Assembly: GCA_022823085.1 (NCBI GenBank)
Contig: JAJDXV010000033.1
Coordinates: 17,333-81,332 of the forward strand
Length of the DNA stretch: 64,000 nt
Reading direction: 5' to 3'
DNA from: Candidatus Poribacteria bacterium
Lineage (GTDB): Bacteria; Poribacteria; WGA-4E; WGA-3G
A program made the position numbers and the translations under genes. The notes under the pieces are model-generated. The model was not told where the DNA came from. It worked only from the letters and a program-made list of their open reading frames with translations, and did not search any database. How positions within the stretch are numbered: position 1 is the first letter of the stretch; the number at the start of each line of letters is the position of its first letter. This document shows positions 47,574 through 56,434 of the stretch, in pieces.

Positions 47574-48359
47574 ATGCGTTCCACATCTCTATGCTGTTTT
47601 CAGCATAGACAGCACCGCAGTGTACGCCAACTACCTTACTGCGCCATAATTGTTGTGCTTATGTTATATATCGGTATAACAACACAGGCATCGGCAGCCT
47701 TGTTGTTTCACGATGATTTTGAAAAGGATGAAGTCGGTAAGGAACCGAGCAAATGGGAAGTCGGATTCGACGGGGCAACAGTCGCTAAAGTCGTCGCCGA
47801 CCCGAAAAAAGGGAGCAACAAAGTTCTACTAACTTCTGACAAGGGATCAAATCAGTCCCGGCACGATGTCGGCGGCTCCATCTATGTCGTCGGAGACCTC
47901 GCTTGGGACGATTACGTCGCCGAATGGGATATGATGTTCCCAGATGACTTCTACATGGGAATCGTCTTCCGTTTTCAAGACGGTGAAAAATTCTATCTCA
48001 GCGACCGACGGCAAGGTGGACGAGATTACCACTTCTACAAACGGCAAGGCGGTTGGGCACTCGTCCAAGCCGGATTGGTGGAAAACGATCCTGAAGTCTG
48101 GTACCGCGCACAACTCGTTCTCGAAGGCGACAATTTTACCTTCAAACTCAAAGAACGGAAAGATAACACGCCATTTGACAAAATTGATCCGGCAACCGAA
48201 GGCGAAGATGGCAATTTCAAAACCGGCAAGTTCGGCAACTACGGACTCGTCTATATTGATAACATCTTCATCGGCGATTCCGTCGAAGACCTCGTTCTCC
48301 CCGTCGAACCACAAGATAAACTCAGCATGACCTGGGGCGAGATTAAGGATGCTTATTAG
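47574..48359 (+). CDS. Secreted ConA-like/DUF1080-type protein
   Basis: LLFHDDFEKDEVGKEPSKWEV...YMGIVFRFQDGEKFYLSDRRQG; RBS aaggag; C-terminal VEPQDKLSMTWGEIKDAY. Confidence 0.7.
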   Translation: MRSTSLCCFQHRQHRSVRQLPYCAIIVVLMLYIGITTQASAALLFHDDFEKDEVGKEPSKWEVGFDGATVAKVVADPKKGSNKVLLTSDKGSNQSRHDVGGSIYVVGDLAWDDYVAEWDMMFPDDFYMGIVFRFQDGEKFYLSDRRQGGRDYHFYKRQGGWALVQAGLVENDPEVWYRAQLVLEGDNFTFKLKERKDNTPFDKIDPATEGEDGNFKTGKFGNYGLVYIDNIFIGDSVEDLVLPVEPQDKLSMTWGEIKDAY

Positions 48360-48529
48360 AAGAAAGCATGGAAGGTTGGAAGGTTGGAAGGAAGTCTCTC
48401 GCACAAGACCGTTCTTCCCTTCTTCCACTCTTCCGTATTTTCGTTTTCCCGTTACGCGTAAGCACAACCAACGGGCGTGCTGGATATAGGGAGTGGAAGG
48501 TTATCATCATAACTCACCTTACCGAACCG

Positions 48530-48640
48530 AGATCGAAAATATCAAGATCGAAAATATCGACAATAATGCCATTTGACAAAGGCACGATATTTTCGGTCTT
48601 AATAATGTTATTTGACAAAGGCACGATATTTTCGGTCTCA
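48530..48640. repeat. Direct and inverted repeats of (a)gatcgaaaatatcg / cgatattttcggtct
   Basis: agatcgaaaatatcg (two) and (a/c)ttatttgacaaaggcacgatattttcggtct-type units (two); 15-bp stem with one G-T pair possible. Confidence 0.85.
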
Positions 48641-48674
48641 GGGAAATTAAAAATACGCAAGGAAAATTTAAAAT

Positions 48675-49952
48675 ATGTCAACCTATATTGCCCAGGGTGG
48701 CAAAGACACCATTATCGCCACCAAAAAAAAACGCGCCCTGCTACACGAGGCACTCCTCAAGCTCGGCGGTATCCCGAAAAAGATTCTGGTTGTTCCGCCG
48801 GACATAACACGCCTCCACTCAAACGCAGGCGAACTCACCCGAATCCTCTACGAACTCTGGGACGCTGCAAACGGTACAACTTTCGACATCCTCCCGGCTA
48901 TCGGCACGCATGCACCGATGACCGAACCCCAGATTGCCGAAATGTACGGCGATCTGCCGAAAGCAACGTACCACGTCCACAACTGGCGTACCGGGCTCCA
49001 CCACTTCGGTGAAGTACCATCCGAATTTGTCCAAGAGGTCTCCGCTGGTAAACTCGACTATAGCATCCCTATCGCCGTAAATCGTCGCCTTGTGGAAGGC
49101 GAATATGAACTTATCATCTCTGTCGGACAGGTAATCCCGCACGAAGTCATCGGTATCGCAAACGGATTTAAGAACATTCTCATCGGTACAGGCGGGGTCG
49201 AGACAATCAACAAATCGCACTTCCTCGGTGCCGTAGACGGTATGGAACGGTTGATGGGCCGCACCGATACCTCCGTCAGGAGAGTCCTAAACTACGCGCA
49301 CACACACTATTTGAAACAACTCGGCATTCTATATGTCATGAGCGTCATGGATGCCGATGCCACTGGTGAACGCGTGATGCGCGGACTCTACGTCGGCGAC
49401 GACGCACAGACCTTCGAGACCGCCGCCGAATTGAGCAGAGCCGTTAACATGACCTTCTTAGACGAACCGCTATCGAAGGTGGTCGTCTACTTAGATCCGA
49501 GAGAATTCAAAAGCACATGGCTCGGTAACAAGGCGGTCTATCGCACACGCATGGCAATGGCAGACGACGGTGAGTTAATTATTATCGCACCCGGACTCCG
49601 CGAATTCGGTGAGGACGCTGAAATTGACCGACTTATCCGAAAGTACGGCTACCGTGGCACCCCCACGACACTCAATGCCGTCTCCGAAAACGAAGAGTTG
49701 CAAGAGAACCTCTCCGCCGCGGCGCACTTGATCCACGGCAGTACCGAAGGACGCTTCAAGGTCACTTATGCCACGGAACACCTCACCCAAACCGAAATTG
49801 AATCGGTTGGTTACCAATGGGCACCCCTCAATGAAGTAATTGCCGAATACAACCCCGAAACGCTTGTTGACGGCTTCAACGACGATGGGTTTTTCTATAT
49901 TAGCGAGCCCGGACAAGGGTTATGGGCACTCCGCTCGCGGTTCAGCGAGTAG
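48675..49952 (+). CDS. LarA/DUF2088-like (lactate racemase catalytic subunit-like) protein
   Basis: ILVVPPDITRLHSNAGELTRILYELW; ILPAIGTHAPMTEPQIAEMYG; LIISVGQVIPHEVIGIANGFKNILIGTGG. Confidence 0.85.
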   Translation: MSTYIAQGGKDTIIATKKKRALLHEALLKLGGIPKKILVVPPDITRLHSNAGELTRILYELWDAANGTTFDILPAIGTHAPMTEPQIAEMYGDLPKATYHVHNWRTGLHHFGEVPSEFVQEVSAGKLDYSIPIAVNRRLVEGEYELIISVGQVIPHEVIGIANGFKNILIGTGGVETINKSHFLGAVDGMERLMGRTDTSVRRVLNYAHTHYLKQLGILYVMSVMDADATGERVMRGLYVGDDAQTFETAAELSRAVNMTFLDEPLSKVVVYLDPREFKSTWLGNKAVYRTRMAMADDGELIIIAPGLREFGEDAEIDRLIRKYGYRGTPTTLNAVSENEELQENLSAAAHLIHGSTEGRFKVTYATEHLTQTEIESVGYQWAPLNEVIAEYNPETLVDGFNDDGFFYISEPGQGLWALRSRFSE

Positions 49953-49973
49953 ATTTGCTAAAGCCCGTATTTT

Positions 49974-50666
49974 ATGGTACAATATACAATAGAAAAACCA
50001 AAAGTTTACATTGAAACCACAGTGGTCAGCTACCTGGTAGCACGCCCCAGTAACGATGTAACAGTATTTGATCGGCAACGATCAACTCAACAATTGTGGG
50101 AAGAATATTCCGATGCTTTTGAGTTTGTCACTTCGGAGACAGTTCTCAGTGAAGCTGAACGTGGCGACCCAAGAGAAGCCCAACGTCGGACTGCCCTGTT
50201 AGACGGCCTAACGGAATTGCGCTTGTCGCCGGAGGCGACTGCTCTTGCACATAAATTAGTAGATGCTGGTGCCGTGCCAATGCAATCTTTATCGGACGCG
50301 CAGCATATTGCCATTGCTGTGGTCCATAAGGTTGAGTACCTCGTTTCTTGGAATTACAAGCATATTATTAATGAAACTAAGCGGCAGCATATCAAGGACG
50401 TTTGTCTCGCCGCTGGATATCAACCAACAACCCTCTGTACACCTGAGGCGTTAATGGAGGAGATGCAGATGAAAGAGCATCTTGAACCGCAGACGGATCC
50501 TATCTTGGAAGAATGTTATCGAATAAAAGCAGAATTTTCTGCCCAATTTAATTCTTTAGAGGAACTCTATGATTACGTGAAGGCAAGAGAGAAAGTGGGT
50601 GAAGCCCAAGGCAGGATATATATAGATCCGCCTCCACCTCCTACAAAAGGGAGCACGCAGGAGTGA
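49974..50666 (+). CDS. PIN-domain toxin fused to antitoxin-like C-terminal segment (copy 1)
   Basis: KPKVYIETTVVSYLVARPS...LSDAQHIAIAVVHKVEYLVSWNYKHI...CTPEALMEE + MKEHLEPQTDPILEECYRIKAEFSAQFNSLEELYDYV. Confidence 0.8.
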   Translation: MVQYTIEKPKVYIETTVVSYLVARPSNDVTVFDRQRSTQQLWEEYSDAFEFVTSETVLSEAERGDPREAQRRTALLDGLTELRLSPEATALAHKLVDAGAVPMQSLSDAQHIAIAVVHKVEYLVSWNYKHIINETKRQHIKDVCLAAGYQPTTLCTPEALMEEMQMKEHLEPQTDPILEECYRIKAEFSAQFNSLEELYDYVKAREKVGEAQGRIYIDPPPPPTKGSTQE

Positions 50667-50694
50667 CACAGCTCACGCTATGTCGAGGTAAAAT

Positions 50695-51468
50695 ATGCTT
50701 ACAAATCAGCAATTAGCACAATTTGAAGAAACAGGCTATCTACTTCTGTCCGGATTAATTCCACAAGAGACTGTCACAAAAGCGAGGGACGCGATGTGGC
50801 ACATGATGGGAATGCATGCTGATAATCCGAGTTCATGGACAGATTGCAAACATCCGCCTGCCTCTGAGTTTTACACGCAGAGGGCGGGAGCTCTGACCGA
50901 ACTTTTCGGTGTTACGCATCCAGATGTTTTGGCATGTTGCACGCCTGATTATCTCGCTATCCTTAAGCAACTCGCCACGCAATACCCAGGGATCCCGCAT
51001 TGCGAAAGGCAGCGTCCTGATGGCATCTGGGCACTCAATAAATTCCCCGTTTCAGCCGAGTGGAAAAGACCGTCGCCCCATTTAGATGGCGACTTCCGAG
51101 ATATACGATTAGATCCCGGAACATTTCGAGTGACCAGTTTAACCTATCTCACCGATGCGAACGCGCACAGCGGAACAACAATAATATGGCCCGAAGGCCC
51201 ACAACGCATCCGTGAATTCCGCAAAAACAATCCAGGGTTCTCTAACCATATCCGTGATATGAAGGCACAGCTTCCAAAGATGGATTTAGGTGAACCCATA
51301 GAAGTCGCCACCAAACAGGGAGACGTACTATTTTTTCACCACTTGCTACCGCATAACGGCACAATGAATGTCAGTTCTGCCCCGCGTTTCGCAATCCGAT
51401 ATATGTGTTTATGTCTCGCATGCCGCAAATGGGAGAAAAAAGAGGAATGGAATGTCTGGATGCCTTAA
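50695..51468 (+). CDS. Phytanoyl-CoA dioxygenase (PhyH) family protein
   Basis: QLAQFEETGYLLLSGLIPQETVTKARD; SPHLDGDFRD; GDVLFFHHLLPHNGTMNVS. Confidence 0.85.
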   Translation: MLTNQQLAQFEETGYLLLSGLIPQETVTKARDAMWHMMGMHADNPSSWTDCKHPPASEFYTQRAGALTELFGVTHPDVLACCTPDYLAILKQLATQYPGIPHCERQRPDGIWALNKFPVSAEWKRPSPHLDGDFRDIRLDPGTFRVTSLTYLTDANAHSGTTIIWPEGPQRIREFRKNNPGFSNHIRDMKAQLPKMDLGEPIEVATKQGDVLFFHHLLPHNGTMNVSSAPRFAIRYMCLCLACRKWEKKEEWNVWMP

Positions 51469-51658
51469 GCGATTTTTGAACGTTACAACGAAAATCGAAG
51501 TTTTGTAACGCGATGCACGTCGCATCTGGGGTTTTTGCTGGGGCGTTTCTTCAAGTACGCCGCAAAACTTTCCAGTTTGCGTACGCAGAGGCAACACAAC
51601 CTAAAAGATGAGACTACAAAGGCGGAAACTCAGGTTATTATAAAAAAGAGGAACGATC

Positions 51659-52426
51659 ATGCGTATACTTTCTTCTATTTTATCACTCCTGCTTGTTGTC
51701 GGTATCTACACAGCACAAGCAATCAATGAAGACACATTACTGCTCTATTTACCCTTTGATGATGGGGCAGGAAAAACCCCCAAAGATGCTTCTGGCAATG
51801 GAAATAAAGCCAGCATTAACGGTGATTTGAAATGGGTCAAAGGCAAATTCAACGGTGCCCTCGAATTTGACGGAGGTGCGGAGAATTTTGTCGAAGTGGC
51901 ACACAGTGCCGACCTCGAAGGTATGAAACAGTTAACCGTTGAAGCCTGGGTTCAACCTTTCGGGACAGATGCGCTCGCAAGGGGGATCGTCTCCAAACGC
52001 GCAGCATGGCAGGCTGGAGATGTTTATAACCTCTTCTCCTGGAATGAGAGCAAGTTTTGGGCAAGGGTCAACGCTAAGGACGGTCAACAAATCTCTTCGG
52101 AATCCATCTTAGAAAATAAAAAATGGATGCATCTCGCTTATATCTATGACGGGAAAACAAAGAAACAACTGCTCTACGTCAACGGTGAACTCGAAAACGA
52201 AGTAGATCACCCTGAAACCGAAGTTAGCGAAGGTGGAGAACCGATCTGGATCGGCACTCTCAATCAAGGATACGCGCAAACATGGAACGGTCTCATTGAT
52301 GAGGTCAGAATCTGGAGCAGTGCCCTCACCGAAGACGATATCAAATTGTCAATGGCTGGAGAACTCCTACCCGTCCAACCTTATGGAAAAGCAACAACAA
52401 CATGGGGACGCATTAAGGCAAAATAA
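51659..52426 (+). CDS. Secreted LamG-domain protein
   Basis: Signal peptide; LLLYLPFDDGAGKTPKDASGNGNKASINGD; GLIDEVRIWSSALTEDDI. Confidence 0.9.
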   Translation: MRILSSILSLLLVVGIYTAQAINEDTLLLYLPFDDGAGKTPKDASGNGNKASINGDLKWVKGKFNGALEFDGGAENFVEVAHSADLEGMKQLTVEAWVQPFGTDALARGIVSKRAAWQAGDVYNLFSWNESKFWARVNAKDGQQISSESILENKKWMHLAYIYDGKTKKQLLYVNGELENEVDHPETEVSEGGEPIWIGTLNQGYAQTWNGLIDEVRIWSSALTEDDIKLSMAGELLPVQPYGKATTTWGRIKAK

Positions 52427-52482
52427 GCAGATCAATTTTTCAGAACCGATTCACGTTTAAAGAAATTAGAAGGAGATCAATC

Positions 52483-53283
52483 ATGACCAAGAGATTCATG
52501 GAAACCTCGTTTCACCTATTACTTGTCGCTTTAGCAATCACACTCATAGTACCACTTGGAGAGGGCCACGCCGCCGAAGAGGACATGGTGCTTTATCTCT
52601 CATTTGATGAAGACGGCGATCCGACCGATGCCTCGGACAATCCGACAGAGGTCACAGTGCACGGAACATTAAACAAGGCTGACGATCAGTTCGGCGGACA
52701 GGCAATGGAATTTGACGGCGACAGTGCAAACTTCATCGAAGTCGCCCATGCCAGCAAACTCGCCGGTATGGAAGCATTGACGATTGCAGCGTGGGCAATG
52801 ACAACAAACGCTGATGCGCAAGCAAGAGGCATCATTTCGAAACGCGTCGGGTTCAACGATGCCGATGTCTATCAGGTCTTCTCATGGAACGATGTAAAGA
52901 TGTACGCCCGCGTTAATGCCCAGAACAGTGGAAATACCCAAATGGTTTCCGAGACAGTACTCGAAAGTGATGTGTGGTATCATTTCGCGATCGTCTTCGA
53001 CGGGGAAGCATCGGAAGCAGCGCGAGGAAAGATGTACGTCAACGGCACGCTCGAAGGAACGTTTTCTCACCCGAATCAAGCAGTAGGTGACAGTGATGCC
53101 CCGGTGTGGATAGGCACCCTGAATACGGGGTACGCCCAGACTTGGATCGGTCTCATTGATGAACTGAGAGTCTTTGCGCGTGCCCTCAGCGAAGACGATA
53201 TCCTTAAGTTGACGGCTGGACCGACACCCGTCAAACCGCGCGGAAAATTAGCAACAACCTGGGCGAGACTCAAGCATCCGTAA
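52483..53283 (+). CDS. Secreted LamG-domain protein (tandem paralogue)
   Basis: MVLYLSFDEDGDPTDASDNPTEVTVHG; GLIDELRVFARALSEDDI; signal peptide. Confidence 0.9.
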   Translation: MTKRFMETSFHLLLVALAITLIVPLGEGHAAEEDMVLYLSFDEDGDPTDASDNPTEVTVHGTLNKADDQFGGQAMEFDGDSANFIEVAHASKLAGMEALTIAAWAMTTNADAQARGIISKRVGFNDADVYQVFSWNDVKMYARVNAQNSGNTQMVSETVLESDVWYHFAIVFDGEASEAARGKMYVNGTLEGTFSHPNQAVGDSDAPVWIGTLNTGYAQTWIGLIDELRVFARALSEDDILKLTAGPTPVKPRGKLATTWARLKHP

Positions 53284-53294
53284 ACGAGGACAGC

Positions 53295-53513
53295 ATGCAA
53301 CCCTTCAAGATTATTATTGAAAAACATACCGATGGCTATGTCGCCTATCCGCTTGGGTTGAAAGGTGTTGTCATAGGACAAGGCGATACCTACGAGGAAA
53401 GTGTTGAGGACGTAACCTCTGCAATTCGGTTTTATATTCAGACTTTCGGAAAAGAAGAACTCGAAGTTGAGGAACCCGCCTTAGACGTTTTCGTAACCGA
53501 AGTGAATGTCTGA
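53295..53513 (+). CDS. HicB-like antitoxin (orphan, copy 1)
   Basis: FKIIIEKHTDGYVAYPLGLKGVVIGQGDTYEESVEDVTSAIRFYIQTF; no hicA adjacent. Confidence 0.75.
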   Translation: MQPFKIIIEKHTDGYVAYPLGLKGVVIGQGDTYEESVEDVTSAIRFYIQTFGKEELEVEEPALDVFVTEVNV

Positions 53514-53556
53514 TGCCTCGTTTTCCTATAGATGCCCCTAAAAATAGAGTGATTTG

Positions 53557-53640
53557 ACACCCACTAACCCTGAGCAGGATTTGTGGGTGTTGCGCTCGCG
53601 GTTCGGTAGGAAGGGTTTGCAACCCCGAAGTGAATCCCCA
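53557..53640 (+). pseudogene. Possible remnant of a second LarA-like C-terminus
   Basis: NPEQDLWVLRSRFGRKG... resembles SEPGQGLWALRSRFSE* of 48675..49952. Confidence 0.45.
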
Positions 53641-53659
53641 TAGAAAGAAGGAAAACGGC

Positions 53660-54373
53660 ATGCAACTCTTCAAAATCATCGTCAACTGGACACCCAAAAT
53701 ATGGTTACCGTTGGCAATTGTGCTGTTGGATCGCGCAATTACCATTGTGGCGAGGCAACATCTTTTAGCATATTTGGATTTAGATTTACTTCAAACCTCC
53801 CCTTACTTTCAGAGTATCGGTGGATTTTTCGCTATCGCTGGGGCATTGATCGATTGGATCCTGATAAGCACTCTCCTCTTTTTTGGGTGTCGGTTACTTT
53901 ACAATCGCGAGGGTGTTTTCCAAAATTTCTTTAAGATCATAGGTATGTGCTATCTCGTCTTGTTGGTGGCCACAATAAGTTACTTCATTGTCATTTCAAT
54001 CAGCTTGCGTCCTGATTCCACAACGCTTGAATTAACCACTTTACCCCGGGATCTCACAACGCTCGAATATAACAGGACAAGTTCACAAGAGCGATCAGAA
54101 GCAATTACTGAAACGTTGGCTTCACTCAAGCTGCCAGCCCAACTGATTCACATTGTCGGTCACGTCTGTTTCGTGCTTATCCTCGTAGCAGTTGTTCAAG
54201 CGTTTTTTGAAATTAAGTGGATTCAGGCTTTTTGTATCACATGTATCTCTTATGCTATCTATTGGGTTTTGAACGAAGCCTTGTGGTATATTTTTTCGTC
54301 CGTTCTTCTCTTTTTTTACCAACAATTCTTTGGTCTCCCAAGTTGGCAGCCAGGTGATCCGATTTTACCGTAA
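53660..54373 (+). CDS. Multi-pass membrane protein of unknown function
   Basis: Several hydrophobic segments; start taken at MQLFKIIVNW after agaaggaaaa. Confidence 0.6.
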   Translation: MQLFKIIVNWTPKIWLPLAIVLLDRAITIVARQHLLAYLDLDLLQTSPYFQSIGGFFAIAGALIDWILISTLLFFGCRLLYNREGVFQNFFKIIGMCYLVLLVATISYFIVISISLRPDSTTLELTTLPRDLTTLEYNRTSSQERSEAITETLASLKLPAQLIHIVGHVCFVLILVAVVQAFFEIKWIQAFCITCISYAIYWVLNEALWYIFSSVLLFFYQQFFGLPSWQPGDPILP

Positions 54374-54437
54374 CCTAATCCCACTCTCAATGAAGGGTTT
54401 GCGGATTTGGGAATAGATTTGCTAAAACCCCCGTTTT

Positions 54438-55124
54438 ATGTTAAACTATACAACAGAAAAACCGAAAGTTTACATTGAAACTACTGTAGTCAGTTACTTA
54501 GTAGCGCGTGCCAGCAACAATATAACAGTATCTGATCGACAACGATTAACTCGGCGGCTGTGGGAGGAATATTCTGATGCTTTTGAGTTTGTCACTTCAG
54601 ACCTAGTTTTAGAAGAAGCTGAACGTGGCGATCCAAGAGAAGCCGAGCGTCGGATTACATTGTTAGATGACCTAAGGACATCGCCCCTGTCCCCGGAGGC
54701 AGCTGCTCTTGCACATAAGTTGATAGAAGCTGGGGCCGTGCCGCCACAATCTCTATCGGATGCACAACATATTGCTATTGCCGTAGTCCACGGCATCGAG
54801 TATCTCGTTTCTTGGAACTATAAGCACATTGTTAATGAAACCAAGCGGCAGCATATCAATGACGTTTGCGTCGCCACTGGATATCAACCAACAACCCTCT
54901 GTACACCGGAAACGTTAATGGAGGAAATACAGATGAAAGAACAACTGGAACCACAGACAGATCCTATCCTTGAAGAATGCTATCGAATAAAAGCAGAATT
55001 TTCCGCTCAATTCAATTCTATAGAGGAGCTCTACAACTATTTGAAGGCAGTAGAGAAAAAACGCAGAGCTCAAGGTAAGATATATATAGATCCCCCACCA
55101 TCTCCAGCGGAGCAGAGCGAGTAG
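54438..55124 (+). CDS. PIN-domain toxin fused to antitoxin-like C-terminal segment (copy 2)
   Basis: Close paralogue of 49974..50666. Confidence 0.8.
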   Translation: MLNYTTEKPKVYIETTVVSYLVARASNNITVSDRQRLTRRLWEEYSDAFEFVTSDLVLEEAERGDPREAERRITLLDDLRTSPLSPEAAALAHKLIEAGAVPPQSLSDAQHIAIAVVHGIEYLVSWNYKHIVNETKRQHINDVCVATGYQPTTLCTPETLMEEIQMKEQLEPQTDPILEECYRIKAEFSAQFNSIEELYNYLKAVEKKRRAQGKIYIDPPPSPAEQSE

Positions 55125-55258
55125 TCCGCTATGTCACCGGGGTGATGTGTTCTGCGGTATCGGCGAACTCGCTTGCGGTTTCTTGCAAGTGCACATTTTC
55201 TTCATCGCAACGCGGTGTCCAGTCAGTAGCTGAATTCCCACAAACAGAAGGGAAAAAA

Positions 55259-55474
55259 ATGCAACCGTTCAAGATTATCGTTGAAAAACATACCGATGGC
55301 TATGTTGCCTATCCACTTGGATTGAAAGGTGTTGTCATAGGACAAGGCGATACCTACAAGGAAAGTGTTGAGGACGTAACCCCTGCAATTCGGTTTTATA
55401 TTCAGACTTTGGAAACGGAATTAGTCGTTTTGGACCTGTGGAATTTTAAAAAATGGCTCAAATGTTTTCCATGA
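55259..55474 (+). CDS. HicB-like antitoxin (copy 2, diverged or truncated C-terminus)
   Basis: MQPFKIIVEKHTDGYVAYPLGLKGVVIGQGDTYKESVEDVTPAIRFYIQT, then tail unlike copy 1. Confidence 0.6.
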   Translation: MQPFKIIVEKHTDGYVAYPLGLKGVVIGQGDTYKESVEDVTPAIRFYIQTLETELVVLDLWNFKKWLKCFP

Positions 55475-55578
55475 AAAATCCACCAAGTCGATCTGCAGAA
55501 CACAAGGTATTTGAGGCACTTAAAAGTGCTGACCACACTCGGAATTGGAAAGTATTTTATTCATTGATTTGGACTTAA
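55453..55578 (+). pseudogene. Possible truncated N-terminus of a NERD-domain nuclease/helicase
   Basis: MAQMFSMKNPPSRSAEHKVFEALKSADHTRNWKVFYSLIWT*. Confidence 0.4.
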
Positions 55579-55620
55579 ACCTCATTATCACACACTTCAC
55601 AAAAATCGTCAAATTCATTT

Positions 55621-56331
55621 TTATTGTCCCTGCCTATTAAGCAGTTCCGGCAGTTCAGACAGGCTCTGAATCGTCTCATGCCACCTATCGACCTGTGTCC
55701 CGTCCCGGTCAATCAGTATTGGACGAATGCCTACACCTTGCGCCCCAACAATATCCGCTTCGTAAGTATCCCCGACATGCACGGTTTCCTCTGCCGAAAC
55801 ACCGACCTGTTTCAGCGTCCATTCAAAAATATGCGGATCCGGCTTCGCAGACCGGACACGTTCATCATGTGAAGCGGTAATCGTGTCAAAATAGTCGGCA
55901 ATTCCCAACCGTTCGGTGAGTGGGTCCAAGGGTGTATCCCAATTGGAAACAATCGCTAACTTGAAACCGGCATCCCGTAAATACGCAAGCGTCGGGACAG
56001 TGTCGTCGTAGAGCGTAGCAGCATTGGCAGCAAAAAGGGAGTGCTCCGATTGAAGCAACTCCCATGTCATTTGGTCTAAGTAGTCCTGCACACCGAGCGC
56101 CGCCAGAAAACCTCGGTAACTATCGATGATCTGCTGCATCGTCTCCAGAAGATCGTGGGTCATCGGGTCTGATCCCGACGCATCGGCATAGAGGTTTCCG
56201 CGTGCCGTGTCATAGCGTGCCCACTCAATTTCACAAGCATACCGATCTGTGATTTTTTGAACTCTCGGTCTAAGTGATTCTCCCCAAACGCCTAACGTCT
56301 GGTAAAAATCAAAGAAAACGGCTTTTACCAT
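55621..56331 (-). CDS. HAD-superfamily hydrolase
   Basis: MVKAVFFDFYQTLGVWG; LAIVSNWDTPLDPLTERLGI; SAKPDPHIFEWTLKQVG; HVGDTYEADIVGAQGVG; start moved to internal ATG. Confidence 0.9.
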   Translation of the reverse strand: MVKAVFFDFYQTLGVWGESLRPRVQKITDRYACEIEWARYDTARGNLYADASGSDPMTHDLLETMQQIIDSYRGFLAALGVQDYLDQMTWELLQSEHSLFAANAATLYDDTVPTLAYLRDAGFKLAIVSNWDTPLDPLTERLGIADYFDTITASHDERVRSAKPDPHIFEWTLKQVGVSAEETVHVGDTYEADIVGAQGVGIRPILIDRDGTQVDRWHETIQSLSELPELLNRQGQ

Positions 56332-56434
56332 AATTTTAGGATCAAGTTCCCCTATGTATTCAGCCTTCGTTACCACCATGAAAGCGGCTTGAACACGCCC
56401 AAACACAGCGTCCGGGGTGCTTGTACCATCTTCC

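Noticed and set aside
47847-48467. 206-aa antisense ORF over the secreted ConA-like gene
   Set aside because: Sense frame has RBS, signal peptide and conserved tail; antisense has no recognisable domain
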